Positions 16,046 through 25,539 of a stretch of 43,119 nt of DNA are shown piece after piece (position 1 is the first letter of the stretch; each line of letters begins with the position of its first letter). Source of the DNA: Comamonadaceae bacterium. Lineage in GTDB: Bacteria > Pseudomonadota > Gammaproteobacteria > Burkholderiales > Burkholderiaceae_C. The stretch is from positions 1 through 43,119 of the forward strand of contig CANJPU010000049.1 in the NCBI GenBank assembly GCA_947476285.1, written 5' to 3'. Below the pieces are notes generated by a model, which was given only the letters and a program-made list of their open reading frames with translations, had not been told where the DNA came from and did no database searches. The translations under genes and the position numbers were made by a program.

Positions 16046-17431
16046 TCAATCGCGCGTGACCCGCACCATCTCTTCGCGCGAGGTGATGCCCTCGCGCACC
16101 AAACGCTCGCCGTCTTCGCGCATCAGCGTCATGCCGGCGGCCAGCGCCGCCGCTCGGATGTCAGCTTCGGCGGCGCGGCTGTGAATCTGGGCACGGATGC
16201 TGTCGTTGGCGACCATCAGCTCGAAAATGCCGGTGCGGCCCTGATAGCCTGTCTGGCCACATTGGGCGCAGCCTTTGCCATGGCATGAAGTGCACAGCTT
16301 GCGCACCAGGCGCTGCGCCAGCACGCCCAGCAGTGATGAGCTCAACAAAAATGGCTCCACGCCCATATCGGTCAGCCGTGTGACGGCGCTGGCCGCATCA
16401 TTGGTGTGCAAAGTGGCCAGCACCAGATGGCCGGTGAGCGATGCCTGGATCGCGATTTGCGCGGTTTCGTAGTCGCGAATTTCGCCGATCATGATGATGT
16501 CGGGATCCTGGCGCAAGATGGCGCGCAGTGCCTTGGCGAAGTCCAGGTCGATCTTGGCATTGACCTGGGTCTGGCCTATGCCGGGCAATTCGTATTCGAT
16601 CGGGTCTTCCACCGTCATGATGTTGCTGCTGCCGGCATCGAGTCGGCCCAGCGCGGCATAGAGCGTGGTGGTCTTGCCCGAACCGGTGGGGCCGGTGACC
16701 AGGATGATGCCGTGTGGCTGCGCGATCAATTCGACAAAGCGGCGCAAGCTGTCGCCGGCCATGCCCACCGATTCCAGGCTGAGTTTGCTCTCGCTCTTGT
16801 CCAGCAAACGCAGCACGGCGCGCTCGCCATGGGCGCTGGGCAAGGTACTCACACGCACATCCACCGCGCGGGTGCCGATTCGAAGGCTGATACGGCCGTC
16901 TTGTGGCAGGCGCTTCTCGGCGATGTCGAGCTCGGCCATGATCTTCAGGCGAGAGATCAGGGCGGCGTGCAGGGCGCGATTGGGCCGCACAACTTCGCGC
17001 AGCGTGCCGTCCACCCGAAAGCGCACGCTGGAATGGCGCTCATAGGGTTCGATGTGGATGTCGCTTGCGCCGTCGCGCGCCGCTTGCGTCAGCAGGGCGT
17101 TGAGCATGCGGATGATGGGCGCGTCGTCGCTGGTCTCCAGCAGATCTTCTACCGCTGGCAGGTCCTGCATCATGCGCGAGAGGTCGACGTCGTTCTGCAC
17201 TTCGCTGACCACGGTGGCAGCGCTGGATTCGCCCTGGGCATAGGCGGCACTGATGCGCTGGGCGAGTGCTTGCGCGTCCAGTTGCTGCAGGCTGGGCGAG
17301 TGCTTGCGCAGCACTTCACTGACTGCCGCAGCCGGCGGGGTCAAACCATGGCACAAGGTGAGCGCGTGTCCGTCGTCCTCCAGCAGAAGCTGGTTGGCGC
17401 GGGCGAATGCGTAGGGCAGGGGGTACTGCAC
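16046..17431 (-). CDS. gspE: Type II secretion ATPase GspE
   Basis: A 461-residue cytoplasmic secretion ATPase. Walker A is [12 protein letters not shown] (247-258), the Asp and Walker B boxes are present ([17 protein letters not shown]), and a zinc tetracysteine [12 protein letters not shown] occurs near 385-396. I choose the GTG at 17431, which lies 4 nt after the gspD stop and starts [20 protein letters not shown], as expected of GspE; the longer open frame overlaps gspD antisense-like and is low in family character. It drives pseudopilus assembly with GspL and GspF. GspF is not encoded next to it, which is unusual. Confidence 0.93.
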   Translation of the reverse strand: MQYPLPYAFARANQLLLEDDGHALTLCHGLTPPAAAVSEVLRKHSPSLQQLDAQALAQRISAAYAQGESSAATVVSEVQNDVDLSRMMQDLPAVEDLLETSDDAPIIRMLNALLTQAARDGASDIHIEPYERHSSVRFRVDGTLREVVRPNRALHAALISRLKIMAELDIAEKRLPQDGRISLRIGTRAVDVRVSTLPSAHGERAVLRLLDKSESKLSLESVGMAGDSLRRFVELIAQPHGIILVTGPTGSGKTTTLYAALGRLDAGSSNIMTVEDPIEYELPGIGQTQVNAKIDLDFAKALRAILRQDPDIIMIGEIRDYETAQIAIQASLTGHLVLATLHTNDAASAVTRLTDMGVEPFLLSSSLLGVLAQRLVRKLCTSCHGKGCAQCGQTGYQGRTGIFELMVANDSIRAQIHSRAAEADIRAAALAAGMTLMREDGERLVREGITSREEMVRVTRD

Positions 17432-17435
17432 GGCT

Positions 17436-19568
17436 TCAGCGCGCCGGCGGCGCAGGCGGCTGTTGCGTGGACGGGGCCGGTTCCTGCCGGCGCAGCGCGG
17501 GCAGCACCGGGGACGCATTGACTGGCACCACTGCGCTGCTGGAGGGTTGCGCCAGGCCCTGCGCACCGCGCATCATGTCGTAGCGGTCCAGCGACAGCGC
17601 ATCGCTTTGCGCTGCATCGCGCACCACAACCGGCCGCAGGAACACCATCAGATTGGTCTTCTTGCGGCTGCGCGTCTCGCTGCGAAACAAATTGCCAACC
17701 AGGGGCAAGTCGCCCAGCAGCGGAACCTTCTCCTGGTTGCCCGAAAATTCATCTTGCAACAGGCCGCCCAGTACCACGATGGAGCCGTCATCGACCAGAA
17801 TGTTCGATTCAATCGAGCGCTTGTTGGTGATGAGGCCGGTGGATGAGTTGATCGAAGAGGCCTGCACGCTGGAGACTTCCTGGAAGATCTGCATCTTCAC
17901 GGTGCCGTTTTCGCTGATCTGTGGCTTCACGCGCAGCGTCAGGCCCACATCCTTGCGCTCGATGGTCTGGAAGGGGTTGACCGAGCCGCCGCTGGCGCCG
18001 GTGTTGGTGAACTGGCCGGTGACAAAGGGCACGTTCTGGCCGATGACGATTTTTGCTTCTTCGTTGTCAAGCGTCAGAAGGTTGGGCGTGGAAAGGATGT
18101 TGCCGTCGCCGGTGGCTTGCAGGGCGCGGGCCAGGACGCTCAACACGTAAGCGCCGTTGATCCGCTGCGCGATGCCGAAATTCAAGCCCGATGAGGGCAG
18201 CGCCGCGCCGCTGGAGGCTTGCGTTGCCAACTGGATGATGTTTTGTCCGCCGATGGTGAAGTTGGTGCCCAGCACGCCCACATTCTTGTCGCCGGGGTTG
18301 CCCAGCGGCCCCTGCCACTGGATGCCGAATTCGGCAGCCTTGTCGGCGTTGACCTCGGCGATCAGGCTTTCCACAAAGACTTGCGCGCGCCGCGCGTCCA
18401 GGCGATCGATCACCGCCCTGATCTGCCGGTACTGCGGCTCGGGCGCGGTGATGATCAGGGAGTTGGTGGCAGGGTCGGCCTGGATCTGTCCACCGGTGGA
18501 TGGCTGGCCTGAGGCTTGGGTCGGCGTACTGGCAGGGTTGCCTGCGCCAACGGGCAACACGCCCGTCGGGGTTGGGGCCTGCACAAAGGACACCCCCCCA
18601 GTCTGACCGGAAGAGGCCGCAAGGGCAGCGCGCAGCGTGACCGCCAGCTTGGTTGCTTCCGCGTTTTTCAGGTACACCACATAAATGTTGCCGGTTGGGT
18701 TTTGCGATTGAGGCTGGTCGAGTTTTTCCACCAGCGAGCGCACCAGATTCATTCGCGCCGCGTTGGCTGCACGCACCAGCAAGGTGTTGCTGCGCACTTC
18801 GGCGATGACGGTGGTGCGAAACGAGGTGTCGGCCTGCCCTTGCCCCGCCGGTGCTGCCCCGACGGCGCCCGCGCCGCTGGAGTCGACAAGGCGTTGGACC
18901 ACCGGCGCCAGATCCGAGGCCAGTGCGTTGCGCAATGCGATCACTTCGACATCGGTGGCGTTGGATACGTCCAGTGCGGCAATGATGCGCGCGATGCGCT
19001 GCAGGTTGTCGGCGTAGTCGGTGATCACCAGCGAGTTGTTGCCTGGGTTGACGTTGATGGTGTTGTTGGGGCTGATGAGCGGGCGCAAGATGGGCACCAT
19101 GTTGGCCGCAGGTTCGTAGTTGAGCCGAAATATCTGGGTGACCAGCTGGTTGCCGGGCACGGGCGCACCCAACGAGACGGCGCCGCTCTGGAGCTTTGCG
19201 TCAGCCTCGGGCACCAGCTTCAGTAAGCCCGCTGATTCCACCACCGTGAAGCCCGATAGCCGCACGGCTGCCAGAAACTGGTCGTAGGCCACGGTGGGCG
19301 ACACCGGCCGGTCGGTGCTTAGGTTGATGGTGCCCTTGACCCGGGGGTCGACCACGATGTTGCGACCGGTGATGGCGGCCATGGTTCGTGCCACCGCCTC
19401 GATCTCGGCGTTGACGAAATTCAGGGTGACCGGCTCACGCGACCTTTGCGCATGCGAAAGCCCCGGCCAAGTGGCCAGCACGCCGGCCAGGCATGAGGCG
19501 AGCAGCAGTGCCCTGAGCGGCCTAGCGCGGGTCGCGTGCGGGTCCAAGAGAGCGTGGGGGATGTTCAT
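17436..19568 (-). CDS. gspD: Type II secretion outer-membrane secretin GspD
   Basis: A 710-residue secretin with a signal peptide (to about residue 40, SHA|QR). The N0-N3 periplasmic domains follow: [18 protein letters not shown] opens N0, and [29 protein letters not shown] is an N1-type repeat. The C-terminal secretin domain contains [12 protein letters not shown] and ends with [17 protein letters not shown] low-complexity Pro/Gln/Ser tail closes the protein. It forms the outer-membrane channel. It sits 1 nt after gspN and 4 nt before gspE, so the genes are co-transcribed. No S-domain for pilotin binding is obvious. Confidence 0.94.
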   Translation of the reverse strand: MNIPHALLDPHATRARPLRALLLASCLAGVLATWPGLSHAQRSREPVTLNFVNAEIEAVARTMAAITGRNIVVDPRVKGTINLSTDRPVSPTVAYDQFLAAVRLSGFTVVESAGLLKLVPEADAKLQSGAVSLGAPVPGNQLVTQIFRLNYEPAANMVPILRPLISPNNTINVNPGNNSLVITDYADNLQRIARIIAALDVSNATDVEVIALRNALASDLAPVVQRLVDSSGAGAVGAAPAGQGQADTSFRTTVIAEVRSNTLLVRAANAARMNLVRSLVEKLDQPQSQNPTGNIYVVYLKNAEATKLAVTLRAALAASSGQTGGVSFVQAPTPTGVLPVGAGNPASTPTQASGQPSTGGQIQADPATNSLIITAPEPQYRQIRAVIDRLDARRAQVFVESLIAEVNADKAAEFGIQWQGPLGNPGDKNVGVLGTNFTIGGQNIIQLATQASSGAALPSSGLNFGIAQRINGAYVLSVLARALQATGDGNILSTPNLLTLDNEEAKIVIGQNVPFVTGQFTNTGASGGSVNPFQTIERKDVGLTLRVKPQISENGTVKMQIFQEVSSVQASSINSSTGLITNKRSIESNILVDDGSIVVLGGLLQDEFSGNQEKVPLLGDLPLVGNLFRSETRSRKKTNLMVFLRPVVVRDAAQSDALSLDRYDMMRGAQGLAQPSSSAVVPVNASPVLPALRRQEPAPSTQQPPAPPAR

Positions 19569-19569
19569 C

Positions 19570-20355
19570 CTAGCCTATCGTGATGATGGAGCGCGGGCCG
19601 TTGCGCCGCCCGATGATGTTGAGCAGGTTGGCCAGCGCGTCTTCGCGCTCGGGCGCTGCGCTGGCCACGCCGGAGAAATGCAATTGCGAGCCGACCCACT
19701 GTCCGCTGCCGCTGAGGTTCAGGCTGCCTTCCAGCGTTTCCAGTTGGACCGACGGCGTGGCGCCGCCCGAAAGCGTCATGCGATAGCTGCCCATGGGCCT
19801 TAAGGTTGACAGGCGCGACGACATTCGCTGCGCCATGAGTTCGGCCCGTCCCGCAACCGACACGCGGCCGTTGACCCATTCTACTGAAAGGCCTTGAGTG
19901 GACAGCGCCAGATTGCCATCCAGTTGCAAAGTATTCCAAGGCGTGCCCAGGCCAGCGAGCAGCCCGGCCGGCCATTGGCTGGTGCTGTCGTCAAACTTGA
20001 GCCGGCCACCTCCCCAGCGCGGCTGCACGCGCAGGGTCGTGAATTGGTTGGTGCAGCAAAGCGTTGACAGGTGCGCTGTCAGGCCATTCCAGCCCAAACG
20101 CAGCTTCCAGTCCAGTGGGGTTGTCAGGGCGACTGCAGCACTGCTGCCCTGACCACCCGCCAGCGCCACCCGGGCCGAACCGTTCCAGATCGTGCCGCGG
20201 ACATGATCAAGCAGTACGCGGCCCTGGGTCTGGCTTGTCACTGATTGCGTCAACCACTGTGCAGGCGCGAAAGTCACCAGAGCCGCCGCTGCGCCCACAA
20301 GCACTCCGCCCAGAGCCCAGGCCCAGGTTCGTGAAGCAGGTAAGTTGCGTGCCAC
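19570..20355 (-). CDS. gspN: Type II secretion protein GspN
   Basis: A 261-residue inner-membrane protein with one N-terminal membrane segment (about 12-32, WALGGVLVGAAAALVTF) and a periplasmic domain with LLDHVRGTIWNGSARVAL, the W-x-G signature of GspN. I start at GTG 20355, 14 nt after the gspM stop; the frame is open further but overlaps gspM. The ribosome site is weak. GspN is an accessory T2SS part whose exact role is unclear, related to the periplasmic part of GspC-like assemblies. Confidence 0.85.
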   Translation of the reverse strand: MARNLPASRTWAWALGGVLVGAAAALVTFAPAQWLTQSVTSQTQGRVLLDHVRGTIWNGSARVALAGGQGSSAAVALTTPLDWKLRLGWNGLTAHLSTLCCTNQFTTLRVQPRWGGGRLKFDDSTSQWPAGLLAGLGTPWNTLQLDGNLALSTQGLSVEWVNGRVSVAGRAELMAQRMSSRLSTLRPMGSYRMTLSGGATPSVQLETLEGSLNLSGSGQWVGSQLHFSGVASAAPEREDALANLLNIIGRRNGPRSIITIG

Positions 20356-20369
20356 GGCGCTAAGGAGGG

Positions 20370-20852
20370 CTAGCCCTGCGGCAGGCTCAGCACCAGCGTG
20401 CCTTCCCAGAGACCGGCGGGGTTGCGGCTGAGATGAACCTCGCCCGCAAGGGCGCGCGCGTTGATGCGGGCCTGCGTCAGCCATTGGGCCAATGCGTGTG
20501 GCTCGGTGCCGGTGAGCGTGAGGGTCACCCGCTCGCCAGCGATGGTCATGCGCGCGCTGGTGCCAAGACGTTCGCGCACCGATTGCTCCAGCAAGCGCAT
20601 TGCGTCCACGCGGCCTTGTTTGGGCTGCGATTGAAGGCTCTGGGCCTGGTCTTGCAGGCCGCGCATGCGCTGCAACTGCGCATCAAGCTCGCGGTGCTGC
20701 GCATTGGCCGTGCGCAGGGTGGCCAAGGCTGGCTGCAATGCCACCCACCACAGCAGCGCGACCGCCACGGCTGCAACCGCAACACTGACCAATGTCTTCT
20801 CGCGCGGTGCCAGTCGAAGCCACTGCGCGGCAACTTGTGCCCGGAGGGTCAT
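20370..20852 (-). CDS. gspM: Type II secretion protein GspM
   Basis: A 160-residue inner-membrane protein. A short cytoplasmic start (WLRLAPREKTLV) leads to one membrane segment (about 23-41), a helical stretch rich in Gln and Leu (about 45-80), and a small ferredoxin-like domain to the end. This is the GspM plan; it binds and stabilises GspL. Its start overlaps the gspL stop (ATGA), so the partners are translationally coupled. Confidence 0.88.
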   Translation of the reverse strand: MTLRAQVAAQWLRLAPREKTLVSVAVAAVAVALLWWVALQPALATLRTANAQHRELDAQLQRMRGLQDQAQSLQSQPKQGRVDAMRLLEQSVRERLGTSARMTIAGERVTLTLTGTEPHALAQWLTQARINARALAGEVHLSRNPAGLWEGTLVLSLPQG

Positions 20853-22057
20853 TGCACACCTCCGCGCGCAATGGAAAGAGTCTCGCCCTGCAGTGTCGCT
20901 GTGTAACCTTGGCTCTTGAGCGTGGCCACCACTGCCTGGGCCTCCTGGTCTTGCAGTGACAGGCCCTTGAGCTGGAGTTCACCACCGGTGAAGTCGATGG
21001 ATTTGACAGTGCGGCCTGATGGCAGAGCCCCGCTCAAAGCGCCCAGCATGGTTTCGAGATCGGCGCTCGATGCCGCGCCAGTGGCCCGGCGCAAGGCGAT
21101 GACTTCTTTTTCCATTTGCACTGGCGCATCCACCACCAGTTTGACTTGCGGAAATGTCTGCGTCAGCGTGCGGCCGATCGCATCGCGTTTGTCGGCCAGT
21201 GCAATGCGTTCGCGCCATGCCCAGGCGTTCAGGCCGAGCAGGTTCGCCAGCATCAGCAATACCAGGGCCCAGCGCACACTGCGCCATGCGGGGGCGGAAA
21301 GAAAGTCCGATCCGGCGGTAGCGAAACCCTTGAGCATGCGGGCCCGTCCGGAGCTGGAGAACTCGAACTGCGCCAGGTCCCAGTCAGTCTGCGCAGCCTG
21401 CAACCAGCGCGGCGCAGCCAATTGAATCTCGGGCTTGCGCTGCAGCAACTGCTCGGCCAGCGCGGCCACTGCCGGCTCAGCCACGCAATATGTGTCTTGT
21501 GCAAGTGCGGGCAACAATTGCAGGCCTTGCGCCGACAAGGGCAGACAGACCACGCCATCGCTGCTGGCCGCCACCAGTACGGGTTGATGCGCATCGCCCA
21601 TCGCGTGGAGTGTCAGTGGGCCCTCGGGGGCGAACTCGGGCACGATGCGCGAGACTGGCCTGCCGGCTTGCTCCAGCACCTGCAGCGCGTCGCGCAACCA
21701 GACACGCTCGCAGGCGGCGACCCAGACGCCTGCGCTGTCCGAGGTTTTTGGTGACAAGGCAAAGTGCAAGGTCTCTGGATCGTCCAGGAGCTGGTCTTCC
21801 AGCATGCCTTCAAGCACAGCACGCAGACGGGGCGATTTGGCGCTGGTGCCCTTGGGCAACTCGATGCGGTGCCATGAGAGCTTCTGGGCAGGCACTACGG
21901 CCACCAGTTCTGCCCCTGCGCGACCGGCGGCGGGCAGCAGCGTTGTCTGCGCGCTGCCATGCGACTGCACGGAGCTGCCGTCAAGGCTCAAGGCGTAGTC
22001 CAGCTCGGTTGATGCGTTTGGCGGCTGGGCCGGTAGACGGACGATCAGGGCACTCAT
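20849..22057 (-). CDS. gspL: Type II secretion protein GspL
   Basis: A 402-residue bitopic inner-membrane protein. The cytoplasmic actin-like part (1-255) includes AVVPAQKLSWHRIELP and RAVLEGMLEDQLLDDPE, typical of GspL. One membrane segment lies near 264-282 (ALVLLMLANLLGLNAWAW), and a periplasmic ferredoxin-like domain closes the protein. It recruits GspE to the membrane. It lies 37 bp after gspK and overlaps gspM. Confidence 0.9.
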   Translation of the reverse strand: MSALIVRLPAQPPNASTELDYALSLDGSSVQSHGSAQTTLLPAAGRAGAELVAVVPAQKLSWHRIELPKGTSAKSPRLRAVLEGMLEDQLLDDPETLHFALSPKTSDSAGVWVAACERVWLRDALQVLEQAGRPVSRIVPEFAPEGPLTLHAMGDAHQPVLVAASSDGVVCLPLSAQGLQLLPALAQDTYCVAEPAVAALAEQLLQRKPEIQLAAPRWLQAAQTDWDLAQFEFSSSGRARMLKGFATAGSDFLSAPAWRSVRWALVLLMLANLLGLNAWAWRERIALADKRDAIGRTLTQTFPQVKLVVDAPVQMEKEVIALRRATGAASSADLETMLGALSGALPSGRTVKSIDFTGGELQLKGLSLQDQEAQAVVATLKSQGYTATLQGETLSIARGGVQ

Positions 22058-22094
22058 GTATTGCTCGATTGTAGGAACATCGCGTAGATCATGA

Positions 22095-23090
22095 TTAGCG
22101 CATGGCGCTCGCCAGCAAAGGCAGTCCCGATGGAATGAGGCCGCGCTCGCGCTGCAGCACTTTGACTTCTATGCCGTCGCGCTGTACCACGGAGCGCTCC
22201 TCCACGATGAGTTTGTCAAGCCGCAGGCGCGCCCTCACCTCAAAGAACCCCGACGAGACGCCCACCGCGAGCTGGCCTTCAGGCAGTGCGGCGGCGCCCC
22301 CCGGCAGCAGGCGGCTGGCATCGGACACACGGCGAAAGTGCGAACGCTCGCGCTCGGTCACAAGCTGCTGCGCTTGTGCCATGGTCAGGCCGGGGATACT
22401 GGCGTAGATCACTTGCGCACTGGCCGTGTTGAGATTGACCGAGGTGCGCCTGGGGAGCACCGCGACGTAGGGGAGCAGCGCTGCCGCAGTGGCCGGCGGC
22501 AGCCCCAGCCAGACCAGTTGCTCCACCCGTTGCGGCACCAGCGGCGCTTGCGCGCTGGAGCGATTGGCGGCGCTGGTGTCCAGCGCAAAGCGCAGGTTCT
22601 CAGTCAGCCGGTCGAGCTGTTCGGTGGGCAAGCCGAGCAACTCGAACAGGCGCATGAAGCTTTCCAGGCCTTCATCGGAAACCTTGCCGTTCTCGACCAG
22701 ATTGGTGAGGTTGAGCATAGACTGCAGGTCGGTGATCTGGCCCGAGAGAAAGGCCTCCATGACTTCGGGGCCTATGTCGGCGCTGTTGTTGCGGTCTGTG
22801 GCCAGGAAGCTCGATAGGCGGGCTTCCTCCAGCGGCACGGCCCACGGCTCACCCAGATGGTCGACCGAAGTGCGACCGTCCTCGCGCAGCAGCAGTCGAG
22901 CCCAGTCGAGCGCGCCCACCAAGATCCAGCCAGATTGCACCCGGGTGCGCTCTGCGGTTTCGATCTCCACGCTGCGCCATTGCTGCCACAGTGCAGCGGC
23001 TGAGAACGTCGCTACCAGAGCCACGGTGAGCATGGCGGTGAGCAGTGCAGCGCCATGGCTTGAGCTGCGTGTGCGGCCTTGGCGAGTCAT
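22095..23090 (-). CDS. gspK: Type II secretion minor pseudopilin GspK
   Basis: A 331-residue large minor pseudopilin. A positively charged start (MTRQGRTRSSSHGAALLTAML) precedes the hydrophobic helix (about 14-35) with G-A-A-L-L at the prepilin cleavage region and the expected lack of the GFTLIE form. The body has helix-hairpin-helix-like repeats (TSVNLNTASAQVIYASIPGLTMAQA), as in GspK proteins. It caps the pseudopilus tip with GspI and GspJ. The ATG at 23090 overlaps the gspJ stop (ATGA). Confidence 0.9.
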   Translation of the reverse strand: MTRQGRTRSSSHGAALLTAMLTVALVATFSAAALWQQWRSVEIETAERTRVQSGWILVGALDWARLLLREDGRTSVDHLGEPWAVPLEEARLSSFLATDRNNSADIGPEVMEAFLSGQITDLQSMLNLTNLVENGKVSDEGLESFMRLFELLGLPTEQLDRLTENLRFALDTSAANRSSAQAPLVPQRVEQLVWLGLPPATAAALLPYVAVLPRRTSVNLNTASAQVIYASIPGLTMAQAQQLVTERERSHFRRVSDASRLLPGGAAALPEGQLAVGVSSGFFEVRARLRLDKLIVEERSVVQRDGIEVKVLQRERGLIPSGLPLLASAMR

Positions 23091-23773
23091 GATTTCTGGC
23101 CCGCCACGAGTGGCCGCACCCAGTCGCGGGTGAGAGTGCCGCTGATCGCATGGCCTGCGGGCAGGGTGAGAACCAGGCGCACGCCTTCGGGAATGGCTGC
23201 CACAGGCGAAGAGGTGGCAGGGGCAGCGGTGACCACGGCAGTGCCTTGCGCGCTGGACTGCGGGTTGGTCCAGGCATTTTCGCGATAAAAGAAGATCTGC
23301 CAGTCGTCCAGTTGCCCGATGGGTACCTCGCGCAGCCGCTCTTCGTCCGAAGGATTTTGCGACCAGAGGTCGGCTCGTTGCCAGGCTTCCTCGATCTGTC
23401 CTCGGGTGGTGACCGGCGGCGATTGCCAGCGCAACCACACCGGGTTCGCGCCAACCAGGCGCCTTGTCCATGCGACCACCATGATGCCTTCGCTGGCTGA
23501 AGTGCTGCTGCGTCGTGTCATGCGCAGCACCCGGCCATTCCATTCGAGGGCCGTGGTCTGGGGTAGCTGCGTCAATGCGTCCAGGTCGGCTCCCCACTGA
23601 GCCAGGCCGATCTGCAAAGTCAGCACTTGATCGGCGCGCTCCTCGGTCTGGGCCTGTGCCCGCGCCATGCCATCCAGGCCACGCCAGCTCATGACAGCCA
23701 GCAGGGCCATGGCAAACAGTGCCACCAGCAATTCCACCAGGGTGAAGCCGCGGCTTGCAGTGGCCGAACGCAT
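23087..23773 (-). CDS. gspJ: Type II secretion minor pseudopilin GspJ
   Basis: A 228-residue pseudopilin with the leader MRSATASRG and the cleavage motif G|FTLVELLVAL, glutamate at +5. GspJ-type body: WNGRVLRMTRR and the WQIFFYRENAW segment. It joins GspI and GspK at the pseudopilus tip. The start overlaps the gspI stop by 3 nt, and the end overlaps gspK by 4 nt, a tightly packed operon. Confidence 0.9.
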   Translation of the reverse strand: MRSATASRGFTLVELLVALFAMALLAVMSWRGLDGMARAQAQTEERADQVLTLQIGLAQWGADLDALTQLPQTTALEWNGRVLRMTRRSSTSASEGIMVVAWTRRLVGANPVWLRWQSPPVTTRGQIEEAWQRADLWSQNPSDEERLREVPIGQLDDWQIFFYRENAWTNPQSSAQGTAVVTAAPATSSPVAAIPEGVRLVLTLPAGHAISGTLTRDWVRPLVAGQKS

Positions 23774-24126
23774 CAGAATCTTCCCACCACGGTGGACAGG
23801 CGCAGCACTGGCGCGGTGCCATCGAGTACCTGGGCATCGACTCGGCGAAAGCTTGGGTTGGGTGTGGGGAGCACCGATATGCTGACTGCGAATTCACGCC
23901 CGGCCTGGGTGCAGCCGAGGCTGGAATCGCCGATGGCTGGCATCTGCCTGGACAGGCGCACCTTGATCAGTTCGTTCTCCGCGCACAGGTGTGCCAGCAG
24001 CACATCGGACTGGCGCGCCGCGTTGCGGGTGAGCGCACTGGTCGCTTGCAGGCCGGCCGTCAATGCGATTGCCACAATGGCCAGCGCCACCAGTACTTCT
24101 ATCAGCGTGAAGCCGGACTGTTTCAT
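23773..24126 (-). CDS. gspI: Type II secretion minor pseudopilin GspI
   Basis: A 117-residue pseudopilin: leader MKQSG, cleavage motif G|FTLIEVLVAL, then AHLCAENELIKVRL and the short C-terminal sheet. The size fits GspI (about 120). The ATG at 24126 overlaps the gspH stop by ATGA and the prepilin leader starts there; upstream residues have no family match. Confidence 0.9.
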   Translation of the reverse strand: MKQSGFTLIEVLVALAIVAIALTAGLQATSALTRNAARQSDVLLAHLCAENELIKVRLSRQMPAIGDSSLGCTQAGREFAVSISVLPTPNPSFRRVDAQVLDGTAPVLRLSTVVGRF

Positions 24127-24614
24127 TGTGAGTCCGGCGTCGATACCGCGAAGGGACGCAAGCCATCGGTGGCGATGCGCAGGCTGCGCTGCGGCAGGGT
24201 GGAAGTTTCCAGCACGACTTCCTGGCGTCCGATGATGGGCTCTGGCCCCAGTTGCAGGGTCGGGCTGCCCCGCACTTGGGTGGACTCGGTGAGCCATCGC
24301 TCAGGCAGTGCACCAGGTGCCACGCCATCAAAGCGAAAGCCGCCCGCAAGTGCAGTCCAGCTTACCGGCACGCCACTGCTGCGCGACTGCGCGCGGGCGG
24401 ATTCGAGCAGGGCGGCCAAGCGCTGCGCCTCGCGTTCGAGCTGTGTCGCCTGGGCATCGCGCAATGCAAAGCTCACACCAACGGTGGCGATGGCGATGAT
24501 GGCCACCACGACGAGCAGCTCAAGTAGCGTGAAGCCGTGAGACAGCGGCACTGGCGCCCTGGCGGTCAGCGCCCGGACACGCTTGTTCTTATTGCCAACT
24601 GCCGATGTCTGCAT
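24123..24614 (-). CDS. gspH: Type II secretion minor pseudopilin GspH
   Basis: A minor pseudopilin with the motif SHG|FTLLELLVVVAIIAIA and a GspH-like body (ALLESARAQSRSSGVPVSW). Two starts are possible. ATG 24614 has a good ribosome site (GAGGG) but overlaps gspG by 26 nt and gives a long leader of about 27 residues. GTG 24551 gives the usual short leader MPLSHG but only a weak site. I list the longer form; the end at 24123 is firm. Confidence 0.85.
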   Translation of the reverse strand: MQTSAVGNKNKRVRALTARAPVPLSHGFTLLELLVVVAIIAIATVGVSFALRDAQATQLEREAQRLAALLESARAQSRSSGVPVSWTALAGGFRFDGVAPGALPERWLTESTQVRGSPTLQLGPEPIIGRQEVVLETSTLPQRSLRIATDGLRPFAVSTPDSQ

Positions 24615-25029
24615 TCTTGCCCTCGCCTCCGGGCTGGCCGTCCGCACCGAAGGACATCACGTCGATCTCGCCTTTGACGCCGGGGTTGAGGTACTGGTAG
24701 GGGCGTCCCCAGGGGTCGTTGGGCAGCTTGTCGACATAGGGCTTCCAGTTGGGCGGGATGGGCCCGGTGGTGGGCTTGGCCACCAGTGCGAGCAGACCTT
24801 GTTCGCCAGTCGGATAGCGCTGGTTGTCCAGGCGATAGAGCTTGAGCGCCTGCATCAGGTTGTTGACGTCGGTCTTGGCTGCGGTGGACCGCGCATCATC
24901 GGCTCGGTCCAGCACGTTGGGCACGATGAGCGCGGCCAGCACGCCGATGATGACCAGCACCACCATCAGTTCGATGAGGGTGAAACCGATTTGTGCTGCG
25001 CGGCGTGGTGAGGTGAGAAGTTGCTTCAT
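24589..25029 (-). CDS. gspG: Type II secretion major pseudopilin GspG
   Basis: A 146-residue major pseudopilin: leader MKQLLTSPRRAAQIG, motif G|FTLIELMVVLVIIGVLAAL, then PNVLDRADDARSTAAKTDVNNL and the calcium-loop end WGRPYQYLNPG with GQPGGEGKNADIGSW. The body is strongly typical. It is the first gene of the minus-strand operon and is divergent from gspC across a 48-bp gap. I see no ribosome site before ATG 25029. Confidence 0.94.
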   Translation of the reverse strand: MKQLLTSPRRAAQIGFTLIELMVVLVIIGVLAALIVPNVLDRADDARSTAAKTDVNNLMQALKLYRLDNQRYPTGEQGLLALVAKPTTGPIPPNWKPYVDKLPNDPWGRPYQYLNPGVKGEIDVMSFGADGQPGGEGKNADIGSWQ

Positions 25030-25077
25030 GTGGGTGTGCAATACGATCGCTGGGGTTTCTCGGATGATAATCCTCGC

Positions 25078-25515
25078 ATGGTGAGCAATATGCACAACAG
25101 GTGGACCATGGCTGGCGCCAATTTCGTGCTGTGGGGGCTGCTGGCGGCCAGCGCGGTGTATTGGGCCATGCAGCTCACGCTCGGGCACCCGTCCTCAGTG
25201 GTGCCTGTGCTGCAGCGCAGCCCGGCGCCAGCCGATCCTGCCGCAGTGGCCCGCTTGCTGGGTGCCAGCCCGGCGGCGGCAGCACCGGCGCCCAGTCTGG
25301 TCAGCCGCTTTTCGTTGCAGGGCGTGGTTGCCAGCCGTCGGCATCAGGGTGCGGCGCTGATCTCCATCGATGGCAAGCCCGCCAAACCGTTCCGGGTCAA
25401 TGCTGCGCTGGAAGAGGGCATCGTGTTGAAGTCTGTGCAGGGGCGGCGCGCTGTGCTGGCTGCCAGCGCCTCGGGGCCGGCGCTGCTCACGCTGGATCTG
25501 CCCGTGCGCAAGTGA
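25078..25515 (+). CDS. gspC: Short GspC-like type II secretion protein
   Basis: A protein of about 145 residues with one N-terminal membrane segment (about 14-32, FVLWGLLAASAVYWAMQL), a Pro/Ala-rich linker and a homology-region domain (SLVSRFSLQGVVASRRHQGAALISIDGKPAKPFRVN, about 82-117). This is the GspC plan without the C-terminal PDZ or coiled-coil domain found in longer GspC proteins. It should link the inner-membrane platform to GspD. ATG 25078 lies only 7 nt after a possible -10 (GATAAT, 25066-25071); ATG 25108, after AGGTGG, is an alternative. It is divergent from gspG, so it needs its own promoter. Confidence 0.8.
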   Translation: MVSNMHNRWTMAGANFVLWGLLAASAVYWAMQLTLGHPSSVVPVLQRSPAPADPAAVARLLGASPAAAAPAPSLVSRFSLQGVVASRRHQGAALISIDGKPAKPFRVNAALEEGIVLKSVQGRRAVLAASASGPALLTLDLPVRK

Positions 25516-25539
25516 TCCGGGTTCGCACTACAAGCGGTA

